From assembly GCA_029238215.1 (NCBI GenBank), contig JAQWGN010000001.1, positions 1-64,000 of the forward strand: a stretch of DNA of 64,000 nt. Direction: 5' to 3'. Shown here piece by piece: positions 29,514 through 36,277 of the stretch (positions are counted from its first letter, which is position 1; every line of letters begins with the position of its first letter). This DNA is from Flavobacteriaceae bacterium (lineage in GTDB: Bacteria > Bacteroidota > Bacteroidia > Flavobacteriales > Flavobacteriaceae). The position numbers and the translations under genes are program-made. The notes under the pieces were generated by a model. It did not search any database. It saw nothing but the letters and a program-made list of their open reading frames with translations, and had not been told where the DNA came from.

Positions 29514-29889
29514 TCACCACCAATTATTATTTGGATTATAGTCTGGAGACAAGAAATTTAACCCTCTTTTTTCGCCATTCTTTGCCAGTTGCTGCACCAA
29601 TCCAGTCTGTTATTCCATGCCTTGCAGTAAATTTACCACTCAATATACTCGCACGAGAAAGGCTACAAACTCTTGATGTGGCATATCCATTATTAAAGAC
29701 CATACTTTCTTTAGCCAGTCTGTCAATATTTATTGTTTCATAAAAACTACTATTCCTAAAACTCATGTCATTGTATCCATAATCATCTGCAAGGATAAAT
29801 AGTATGTTTTTAGTCTCTGGTTCTTGATCACAAGAAGTTAATATTGATAAAATAATGGTTGCCAACAGCAACGATGTTATTTTTTTCAC
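29514..29889 (-). pseudogene. Sulfatase N-terminal remnant, lipoprotein type, frameshifted
   Basis: An intact frame of 117 codons (29536-29889) begins with a lipoprotein signal (ILTSC) and shows the arylsulfatase start NILFILADDYGYNDMS and the segment SRASILSGKFTARHGITDW. The formylglycine motif C-x-P-x-R reads CSLSR, with Leu for Pro. After GKEWRKKR the frame runs into a stop. Shifting frame recovers LNFLSPDYNPNNNWW, which fits the family's next segment, before a stop near 29514. Sulfatases are normally 450 or more residues, so most of the gene is lost. Confidence 0.82.
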
Positions 29890-30040
29890 AGGATTGAATT
29901 TAAGTTGCTATTATTTCAATAGCCTTGTCATTTTAGTTGTTATAAGATAAATCTAAAGGATTTAATTTACGATAAAAGATTAATTCAAATAGTATTATTA
30001 AAATAACACAGAAAAGAATTCTAAAAGCTTAAAATCATAC

Positions 30041-30048
30041 TATCTTTG
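30041..30048 (+). promoter_or_regulatory. -7 box TATCTTTG upstream of VTT-domain gene
   Basis: A full TAnnTTTG match, 201 nt before the ATG at 30250. The long leader could contain the micro-ORF at 30078-30191. Confidence 0.5.
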
Positions 30049-30077
30049 TTACAGGTTAAAAACCTTAAAAATTAAAT

Positions 30078-30191
30078 TTGATTGTAGTGGTAATAATTAC
30101 CGTTAACACATTTGGATCGATTCTTGTTTTTATCCCTTTTAATATTGCTTTTTTTAAGACGTATAATTCCATTAAGGGATATATGGCTTAA
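30078..30191 (+). CDS. Possible 37-residue hydrophobic micro-protein
   Basis: A TTG-started frame, 30 nt after a -7 box, with one hydrophobic stretch (VVVIITVNTFGSILVFIPFN) and the basic tail KTYNSIKGYMA. It could be a small membrane protein, an upstream ORF or chance. No family is recognised. Confidence 0.2.
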   Translation: MIVVVIITVNTFGSILVFIPFNIAFFKTYNSIKGYMA

Positions 30192-30249
30192 TTGAAGTAA
30201 ATACGTGTAATCAAAGTAATTTTAAAATAGTACAACCCAAATAGACACG

Positions 30250-30867
30250 ATGTCAAAGTTTAATTTAACTAAACGATTAACATTACTCAATCGTTATTAT
30301 AAGATAACCAAGTTTTATCCATTCTTAAAGGATACCGCTTTTAAAGGGGGTGCCGTGCTTGTTGCTTTTGTAGTGCTATTACTTGTTCTGGAGTATTTCT
30401 TTCTTGATTTTAATTCACTGTTAAATACGCTTGAAGCAACATATTCATGGCAAGTTGTTTGTTCAATTTTTTTGACTTCAGAAACTTTTTTTGGGATTAT
30501 TCCACCTGAAGTTTTTATTGCATGGGCATCAAAGTCGGCTACGCCGTGGTTGTTTTTGTTTGTATTGGCAACCATCTCATACATTGGAGGTATAATTTCC
30601 TATTTAATTGGAACTCGTTTGTTTTTAATTCCGGCCATCAAAAACCACATTGAGTATAAAATAGCAACGCACATTGTAAACTTGCGTAAGTGGGGCGGCT
30701 TTTTCGTGCTGCTTGGCGCCATGTCTCCAATTCCACATTCTTTGGTAAGTTTAGCTTCTGGTTTGATTAAATACAACTTCAAACGCTATCTGTTGTGGGC
30801 ACTTTTTCGTTACGCACGTTTTGTACTCTACGCCCTAATTATTTTTAACGTATTGGTTTCGTCTTAA
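30250..30867 (+). CDS. VTT-domain (SNARE-associated/DedA-like) membrane protein
   Basis: A 205-residue integral membrane protein with about five hydrophobic segments. TSETFFGIIPPEVFIAWAS, SYIGGIISYLIGTRLF and GAMSPIPHSLVSLASGLIKYNFKRYL match the short VTT/DedA-like group with the re-entrant loop glycine/proline motifs. Larger DedA-family proteins act in lipid scrambling and transport; the function of this short form is unknown. It is monocistronic, with the -7 box at 30041. Confidence 0.8.
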   Translation: MSKFNLTKRLTLLNRYYKITKFYPFLKDTAFKGGAVLVAFVVLLLVLEYFFLDFNSLLNTLEATYSWQVVCSIFLTSETFFGIIPPEVFIAWASKSATPWLFLFVLATISYIGGIISYLIGTRLFLIPAIKNHIEYKIATHIVNLRKWGGFFVLLGAMSPIPHSLVSLASGLIKYNFKRYLLWALFRYARFVLYALIIFNVLVSS

Positions 30868-31033
30868 AACAGATTGGTAGGCTTTGCTTGATTTTTAATA
30901 ATCACGGTAGTCTTGACTAGGTTACAGACATTGTTGAGACGAACGTAAAGGCAATATTGAATGAGAATTCTTTAGATTTGAGTTGAATAAGGGGTTTGTA
31001 TACAATTTAACCTCATTTTATGATTAGGTATTT

Positions 31034-31930
31034 ATGAGGTATTTATTTGGTGTTACTATTATCTGGGCTTTTTCGTTTAGCTTAATTGGTGTATATCTTT
31101 CTGGGTATGTTGACGCATGGTTTTCAGTATTGATGCGTATAGGGATTGCTACTATGGTGTTTTTACCTTTTATGAGGCTTAAGAAAATTAAAGCAGAAAC
31201 AATTTTTAGACTTATCGGAATCGGTGCAGTTCAATTGGGTTTGATGTATTGTTTTTACTTTCAATCGTTTAGGTTTCTTACTGTCCCTGAAGTGTTGCTC
31301 TTTAGTGTGTTTACACCCATTTATATTACGTTATTGAATGATGTTTTGAGTAAGCAATTTCATAAAGGACATTTATTTACTGCGATAATAGCTGTTTTAG
31401 GAGCGGCTTATATTCAATACTCAAGTATTAGTGAAAATGTATTTTTAGGTTTTTTGATTATACAGGGAGCCAACTTTTGCTTTGCTATTGGTCAAGTTGC
31501 TTACAAGTATTTATTAAAATCTGCGCCTGAATTAGAAAACACACCAAAGCACGCTATTTTTGGACTGTTCTTTATTGGTGCGTTTATAGTATCGTTAATT
31601 GCTTTTTTCATTTTTGGCTCAACAGAAAAGATGCCAACTACACCCGTTCAGTGGGGGGTAATACTATACCTGGGCGCTGTGGCTTCAGGGGCAGGTTATT
31701 ATTTTTGGAACCAAGGGGTTGTTAAGGTAAATACAGGCTCTTTAGCGATTATGAACAATGCGCTAATTCCAATAGGATTAATCGTCAACATTGTTATATG
31801 GAATAAAGAGGCAGATATTAAGAAGATTTTAATTGGTGGTAGTCTTATTTTCGCTTCCCTTGCACTTAACGAATACAGAAATAAAAGAATAGCTAAGTCC
31901 TTGTTAATTAAAAATAAAAAGGCTGATTAA
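31034..31930 (+). CDS. DMT-superfamily EamA-type transporter
   Basis: 298 residues with about ten membrane helices in two EamA repeats; the first opens RYLFGVTIIWAFSFSLIGVYLSGYVD. It resembles the carboxylate/amino acid/amine exporter group (YigM-like). The substrate is unknown. It ends 51 bp before a hairpin terminator shared with the convergent msrA. No partner gene is linked. Confidence 0.85.
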   Translation: MRYLFGVTIIWAFSFSLIGVYLSGYVDAWFSVLMRIGIATMVFLPFMRLKKIKAETIFRLIGIGAVQLGLMYCFYFQSFRFLTVPEVLLFSVFTPIYITLLNDVLSKQFHKGHLFTAIIAVLGAAYIQYSSISENVFLGFLIIQGANFCFAIGQVAYKYLLKSAPELENTPKHAIFGLFFIGAFIVSLIAFFIFGSTEKMPTTPVQWGVILYLGAVASGAGYYFWNQGVVKVNTGSLAIMNNALIPIGLIVNIVIWNKEADIKKILIGGSLIFASLALNEYRNKRIAKSLLIKNKKAD

Positions 31931-31980
31931 GATTGGATTTTCTATGCTTAGATTTAGATTATAATCTTAACGAAATTCTA

Positions 31981-32008
31981 AACACCTAGCTAAATATTAG
32001 GTGTTTTT
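31981..32008. terminator. Bidirectional terminator between EamA gene and msrA
   Basis: AACACCTA (31981-31988) pairs with TAGGTGTT (31998-32005), followed by T on the plus strand. The stem also encodes the last residues and the TAG stop (31990-31992) of the convergent msrA gene. Confidence 0.8.
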
Positions 32009-32532
32009 TTATACTTATGCAGCAATTCTAAAGGGATGTGGCAATAAGAGGAGTCATTGGGGTGTACGCTTAGTCTATCTTGATGTTCCGCTTCACTAGG
32101 AATAAAATTTGTTAAAGGAAGCACTTCAATAACTATTTTTTTGTGTGTTTTATTTTTTTGATTAAGTGTCTGCTCTATTTCATTAATACAATTTTTTGCC
32201 TTTAAAAGGTGCTTTTGATTTTCACTGTAAATACCGGTTCGATATTTTTTACCTATATCGCTTCCTTGTTGGTTGATGCTATAGGGATCAATGATTTCTA
32301 AGAAGTAATGAATTAAATTTTCAATTGAAACAACCTTAGCATCAAAGTCCGCTTTGACACATTCTGCATAACCGTCATAAGCTGTATTTTTAGATTCTAT
32401 AGCGCCATTTGCTCTACCGGCTTGTGTTTTAAGCACGCCAGGTAGGTGTTTAACAAACTCTTGTACGCCCCAAAGACAGCCACCTGCAATATATATTGTT
32501 TCCATGGATAATAATTGCCCCTCTTTTTTCAT
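31990..32532 (-). CDS. MsrA-like peptide methionine sulfoxide reductase, divergent
   Basis: 180 residues. The active-site segment reads GGCLWGVQEF, where family members have GGCFWG: the catalytic Cys is kept and Phe is Leu. GYAGG reads GRANG and the usual GHAEVV segment reads GYAECV. DPYSINQQGSDIGKKYRTGIY and EAEHQDR match MsrA well. Reduction of Met-S-sulfoxide is therefore likely but the protein may be specialised. ATG 32505 (METIYIAGGC) is an alternative start. A half inverted-repeat element lies just upstream (32559-32577). Confidence 0.8.
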   Translation of the reverse strand: MKKEGQLLSMETIYIAGGCLWGVQEFVKHLPGVLKTQAGRANGAIESKNTAYDGYAECVKADFDAKVVSIENLIHYFLEIIDPYSINQQGSDIGKKYRTGIYSENQKHLLKAKNCINEIEQTLNQKNKTHKKIVIEVLPLTNFIPSEAEHQDRLSVHPNDSSYCHIPLELLHKYKKTPNI

Positions 32533-32558
32533 TTTAAATTACTACCAACTTTCCATGC

Positions 32559-32577
32559 GCTATACATCGTGTTGGGC
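32559..32577. repeat. Half copy of the cassette-type inverted-repeat element
   Basis: GCTATACATCGTGTTGGGC resembles the right ends of the two full elements (GCTATACACCTTGTTGTC at about 35449 and TTATATACGTTGTTGTAAGC at 34586-34605). It lies 10 bp beyond the stop of the T9SS cargo gene. No matching left end is found, so the copy is truncated. Confidence 0.55.
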
Positions 32578-32586
32578 TTAGTTTCT

Positions 32587-34335
32587 TTATTCTATGATTA
32601 ACTTAATACTGCCCTCTCCTTCAAGGGTTGAGATTTTCGCGGTGTAAATGCCACTGGCTAAATCAGATACATGCATAGTCGCCTTCTGGCTGTTTGGCTT
32701 AAGAGTTTTAACTTGATTTCCAAGAATATCAAAAAGCGTAATGGTTTGAATTTGATCGTTTGCTGCGCGAATAGTCAAGACATCTTTTGCTGGATTTGGA
32801 TAACTAATGATGTTATCTAAATTGACTATCTGGGAAGTACCGTCACTCAAAGTAGCTATTTGTTGAATGTCATCAAACAAGAAGGTTGCATTAGCTGACG
32901 CATCGTTTGGTGTAGCATAACCAAGCATTAAAGTTAGTACGTTATAAATACCATTATCTGCGTTTGAAAGGTCCCAGCTGTAGGTTGCCCATTCTCCCGA
33001 TACAGTAGTGTAAGCATCTTGTTCTTTTCCAAAATCCGCTACGTTACTTTCTAACTTAAATTTCATTAAGGTGCCCACAGGAGCATCAGTATATACTTTC
33101 ATGGAGATAGTTCCAAAAGCAGCCATGTTTTCAATAAAGTCTGTTAATGCCAACTTACTACGTGCGTAACCAGCACCACCACTTCTAACGAACTTTCCAA
33201 CCGTACCACTAGGATTGTTAGCGTTTATGTGCGGATTAGGGATGACAGACGCTACTGAACCGAAAAAATTGGTAAAGTCTGTTGTAACGACACTGTTCTC
33301 AAAATCTACTGGTAAAGTAGTTGGCCTAGGGTCAGGTATTGCTGGGCCAACCTCTTGTTGGACATCATCAAACAGAAATATTGAAGTGGCAGTGCCATCT
33401 CCTACATTGCCAAAATCAAAAAGAAATTGAATTCTATTATAGTCACTGTCTTGTCCGTGAAAATTCCAAGTCGCGGTTTCCCATGCACCAGAAACTGTAG
33501 TTAAATAATCTAGGTTAGTATTCCCATCTGCGTTTTCTAATTCCAACTTAATTCGAGTTCCTACAGGTGCCGTGGTATAGACTTTCATAGACATTTGCCA
33601 TTGGGTCGATAAATCAATGTTACTATCAATAAATATTTTACTTCCTGCCCAATATTCACCACCGTTGCGAGTAATTTGCCCAACCGTAGCACTTGGGTTA
33701 ATTCCGTCCACCTGAGGATTTGGAATTATCGTTGCAGTTGCTCCGCCATCGTTTAAAAAGTCAGTATCAACTTCTCCCATTTCGAAATCAATAGGTAAAG
33801 AAAGTTCTGTTGGTGCTATTGGTCCAACCAGCTGTTCGATGTCATCAAAGTAAAAAGTAGAATTGGCAGTGCCATCTCCTACATTACCAATATCAAACAT
33901 AAAAACAATCTCGTTGAGGTCATTAGATGTGCCGACAAAAATCCATTCTAGAGTTTCCCATGTGCCAGAAACAGTTGTGGTGGCATCAACATCTACTGAT
34001 GATCCTGTACCCTCTAATTTAAACTTAACGGTTGTTCCTACAGGCGCCGTTGTATATACTTTCATTGAAATTTTTGTCAATACAGAAAAATCAAGATTGT
34101 CAGTCAATAGAATTTTACTACCTGCCCAAGCTGCTTCACCATCTCTAATTATTCGGGCAACAGAACTGCTGGTATTGATTCCTGATGGCATAGGATTGGT
34201 AGTTACGATTGCGGTTCCTCCATCAAAATTAACAAAGTCCGCAGTCGTAATATCTCCTTCAAAATTGATCGGTAAGCTTTGAGAAAACCCTGTAAATACA
34301 GTCAGCGTAATAAGTATTAAACAAAAACTTTTCAT
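32587..34335 (-). CDS. Secreted T9SS cargo with three tandem beta-sandwich repeats
   Basis: 582 residues. Signal peptide 1-19, then three homologous modules at about 21-170, 180-330 and 341-495. Each starts LP-[IV]-[DN]-FE and ends with FLFDD or FYFDD plus QQ or EQ, with internal ISMKVYT-APVGT and TTVSG-W. The modules look like carbohydrate-binding-type jelly rolls; sugar binding is inferred. A type A T9SS sorting domain (about 505-582) has SYPNPAKDVLTI, LFDILGNQVKTL and LASGIYTAKIS. No catalytic domain is present. The stop lies 10 bp from the half element. Confidence 0.85.
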   Translation of the reverse strand: MKSFCLILITLTVFTGFSQSLPINFEGDITTADFVNFDGGTAIVTTNPMPSGINTSSSVARIIRDGEAAWAGSKILLTDNLDFSVLTKISMKVYTTAPVGTTVKFKLEGTGSSVDVDATTTVSGTWETLEWIFVGTSNDLNEIVFMFDIGNVGDGTANSTFYFDDIEQLVGPIAPTELSLPIDFEMGEVDTDFLNDGGATATIIPNPQVDGINPSATVGQITRNGGEYWAGSKIFIDSNIDLSTQWQMSMKVYTTAPVGTRIKLELENADGNTNLDYLTTVSGAWETATWNFHGQDSDYNRIQFLFDFGNVGDGTATSIFLFDDVQQEVGPAIPDPRPTTLPVDFENSVVTTDFTNFFGSVASVIPNPHINANNPSGTVGKFVRSGGAGYARSKLALTDFIENMAAFGTISMKVYTDAPVGTLMKFKLESNVADFGKEQDAYTTVSGEWATYSWDLSNADNGIYNVLTLMLGYATPNDASANATFLFDDIQQIATLSDGTSQIVNLDNIISYPNPAKDVLTIRAANDQIQTITLFDILGNQVKTLKPNSQKATMHVSDLASGIYTAKISTLEGEGSIKLIIE

Positions 34336-34470
34336 AAAATTTATTTAGTTAATATTTTAATACAAGATAATTCCAAAAAAATGAATTAAAAAACAAACCA
34401 TCCTATACACCACCTATACATGACGAAAAAAAAGTATTTTTTCAGTTTCTTTATTCTCGTTCTTCGAATT

Positions 34471-34605
34471 GGCTACAACGGTTAGTATATGGCAAGGTGC
34501 CATATTAGTAGTTATATTTTATTCAGTCGAAACTGAGGTTTATTAATAGGGGAGAGTTTAAAGTTAGACAAATTTTGGCAATGTGTTATATACGTTGTTG
34601 TAAGC
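34471..34605. repeat. Cassette-type inverted-repeat element (full copy)
   Basis: 135 bp. The left end GCTACAACGGTTAGTATA and the reverse complement of the right end, GCTTACAACAACGTATAT, align over the ACAAC...TATA core. Inside is a perfect 8 bp hairpin, ATATGGCA-AGG-TGCCATAT (34487-34505), and a small TCAGT-CGAA-ACTGA stem. It starts 7 bp after the HNH gene's stop, in gene orientation. Confidence 0.7.
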
Positions 34606-34611
34606 TGTGCA

Positions 34612-35313
34612 CTAAATTATTTTATCACTTTTCTTTAAATTATGTCGAGCACACAATAATTGAATATTTTCAGATTTCAGAGATGTTCCTCCTTTTGAAA
34701 ACGGCAATATATGATCAAAGTGTAAATTGTCGGAGCTACCGCATTGAATACAAGCACCTTTGTCTCGTTTCCAAACTTTTAGCTTTACTGCAGTTGGAAT
34801 TAGTCTATTATGATCGAGATCTTTCAATTCTTCCTTTCTCTTTTCTTTCTGACTTATAGTAAAATCAGTGATGATAAGTTTGAATTTAAACACATTCCTT
34901 TTTTCAGATTTTTCCAACCAAGAATCTTGCAATTCAAAAACTCCATTATACACCCAAATTCCGGGTTTAATTTTTTCATAGACATTTACGAGTTCAGCAG
35001 ATTGAATTCCATTTTTAAATTTGATAGCCGAAGATTCAAACTTTCCATTTTGAGTGAGACTTCCACGTGGAGTATTTCGCGGTTGGTCAACTAATTTTGG
35101 ATAAGGCGCCAGATTCCGCGGAACATCGTGACCCTCATATATCAGAATTTTACCATCCTCTTTAATTCTATCGCCATATGGAGCATTCTTCCTCAAAGAC
35201 ATCAGAATTACGCTAATTCCACCGTTCACTTGATAATTCATTCCACGTTGAAGACTATAACCTTCCTGCATGCACATCTGATTATATGAAATAATATCTC
35301 CGGGTTTTATCAT
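34612..35313 (-). CDS. HNH endonuclease with N-terminal SRA/YDG-like domain
   Basis: A 233-residue cytoplasmic protein. Residues 1-150 resemble an SRA/YDG-type modified-base reader: KPGDIISYNQM, GGISVILMSLRKNAPYGD, ILIYEGHD, VYEKIKPGIWVYNGVFEL. Residues 185-228 form an HNH nuclease: zinc ligands Cys188, Cys191, Cys221 and His224, catalytic His201 in FDHILPFSKGG, and Asn216. This architecture suggests a stand-alone modification-dependent restriction enzyme against phage or plasmid DNA. No partner methylase is adjacent. The SRA assignment is by pattern only. Confidence 0.75.
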   Translation of the reverse strand: MIKPGDIISYNQMCMQEGYSLQRGMNYQVNGGISVILMSLRKNAPYGDRIKEDGKILIYEGHDVPRNLAPYPKLVDQPRNTPRGSLTQNGKFESSAIKFKNGIQSAELVNVYEKIKPGIWVYNGVFELQDSWLEKSEKRNVFKFKLIITDFTISQKEKRKEELKDLDHNRLIPTAVKLKVWKRDKGACIQCGSSDNLHFDHILPFSKGGTSLKSENIQLLCARHNLKKSDKII

Positions 35314-35331
35314 ATTTTGTTTTTGGGCATT

Positions 35332-35468
35332 GCTTACAACGGTGAGTATAAGAATAGTAGCCGATTTCGTGGCACTTTCCTGTCCTCCGAGAAAATAAAG
35401 CAGGATACGGAGCGAAAACCTTTCTGGAAGATGTTCTCCCGCGATAAGCTATACACCTTGTTGTCACC
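35332..35468. repeat. Cassette-type inverted-repeat element (full copy)
   Basis: The left end GCTTACAACGGTGAGTATA and the reverse complement of the right end, GACAACAAGGTGTATAGC, share the same core as the element at 34471. The inner sequence differs and is more GC-rich (CTCCG and CGGAG can pair). It starts 3 bp after the stop of the next gene, in gene orientation. Confidence 0.7.
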
Positions 35469-35470
35469 AG

Positions 35471-36007
35471 TTATTTTATTTTCAATGAGTTCATAATTTC
35501 TTTAGCGATGGGAGTCCATTCAGCTATGCTTTTTTTAGTACAATTGAAAGTGCAAAGAAGTAATTTACCGTTTAAGTCAGTTAAGAACATTAAATTATAA
35601 ATTTCGGTATCCATCGCAGGAGTTACTAATTCAAGATAGCCAACTTCTTTTCCATTAATTGTCTTAATTCCATTACCTTTCCATTCAGCTGATGGATAAA
35701 GATTTTTAAATGTCTGGACAAAATTGTCTTTATATGTAGGAATCAACTGTTGATTTGCTTGGTTTTGGGTCAAGTTTAACGCTACATTTATTCCACCCGA
35801 TTCATTAGAATAAACCAAAGTCGGTCTTCTGTCTGAGGAATACTTCAATTTCATTAACTCTTCAGACATTATGTCAAAGTCCTTTGGTATTTTAAGTTCC
35901 ACTTTGTCATTGAGAAGCGACTTGGTTTCTAAGTCAATAGTTTTAATAAATGCGGTAGTTAATACTACAGTAAAAATTGCAAGTCCGATTGTTTTGATTC
36001 TATTCAT
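35471..36007 (-). CDS. Small exported protein of unknown function
   Basis: 178 residues. N-terminal hydrophobic segment (TIGLAIFTVVLTTAFIKT) acts as signal peptide or anchor. The mature part begins KVELKIPKDFDIMSEELMKLKYSS, contains GINVALNLTQNQA and FKNLYPSAEWKGNGIKTINGKEVGYLEL, and ends WTPIAKEIMNSLKI. This is reminiscent of PsbP/DUF1795-type folds, but I cannot place it. It is the third gene of the cassette-like array. Confidence 0.6.
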   Translation of the reverse strand: MNRIKTIGLAIFTVVLTTAFIKTIDLETKSLLNDKVELKIPKDFDIMSEELMKLKYSSDRRPTLVYSNESGGINVALNLTQNQANQQLIPTYKDNFVQTFKNLYPSAEWKGNGIKTINGKEVGYLELVTPAMDTEIYNLMFLTDLNGKLLLCTFNCTKKSIAEWTPIAKEIMNSLKIK

Positions 36008-36070
36008 AGTTTTTGTTTTTCTTTAATTGGTGCCAACTTGCAAATAAACGCAACGTTGCAATTATTCCGT

Positions 36071-36181
36071 TTATGTCTTAGATCTAATTTTTAACACAAA
36101 AATCCCTGCATCAGAAGTAGTATCTACTTTGAATAGCTGTTGTAAACGAAAAATATCGGGTATAAGCCGTAGGTTATTCAT
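36071..36181 (-). CDS. Possible 36-residue ORF behind duplicated promoter copy B
   Basis: The ATG at 36181 lies 5 nt after copy B of the promoter-leader module, exactly where the methyltransferase ATG lies after copy A. The product (MNNLRLIPDIFRLQQLF..., ending KIRSKT) has no recognised family and may be the stump of a lost gene. Confidence 0.3.
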   Translation of the reverse strand: MNNLRLIPDIFRLQQLFKVDTTSDAGIFVLKIRSKT

Positions 36182-36186
36182 GAGCG

Positions 36187-36221
36187 TAGAACAGATTTGG
36201 GTGCCGTTCTACTCAAAGATA
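36187..36221 (-). repeat. Duplicated promoter-leader module, copy B
   Basis: On the minus strand, TATCTTTG (36221 to 36214) is followed by a leader ending CACCCAAATCTGTTCTA. The last 17 bases are identical to copy A. Both copies are preceded by a hairpin plus T tract and followed by ATG after 4-5 nt. Confidence 0.8.
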
Positions 36222-36222
36222 G

Positions 36223-36254
36223 TAAAAAAAATAACCCCTCATTGAGGTGTTATT
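36223..36254 (-). terminator. Intrinsic terminator downstream of lpd
   Basis: On the minus strand, AATAAC-A-CCTC pairs with GAGG-G-GTTATT, followed by a run of T, 24 bp after the lpd stop. Confidence 0.8.
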
Positions 36255-36277
36255 TTCGTTTTATAAAATGCCTAGTA

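Larger units (their letters stand above)
29890..30249 (+). other. 360 bp AT-rich gap with a promoter and a possible micro-ORF
   Basis: Very AT-rich. It holds a TATCTTTG box at 30041-30048 and a 37-codon TTG-started frame at 30078-30191 (listed separately). Otherwise I see nothing. Confidence 0.4.

Noticed and set aside
28732..35313. Restriction-modification pair formed by the methyltransferase and the HNH nuclease
   Set aside because: The methyltransferase is METTL7-like with small-molecule features and no DNA-methylase NPPY or PC motif, and lies 5 kb away in another operon.
32559..35468. Canonical integron attC sites
   Set aside because: The element ends lack the RYYYAAC and GTTRRRY core sequences and no IntI-type integrase gene is present, so I describe them as cassette-like only.
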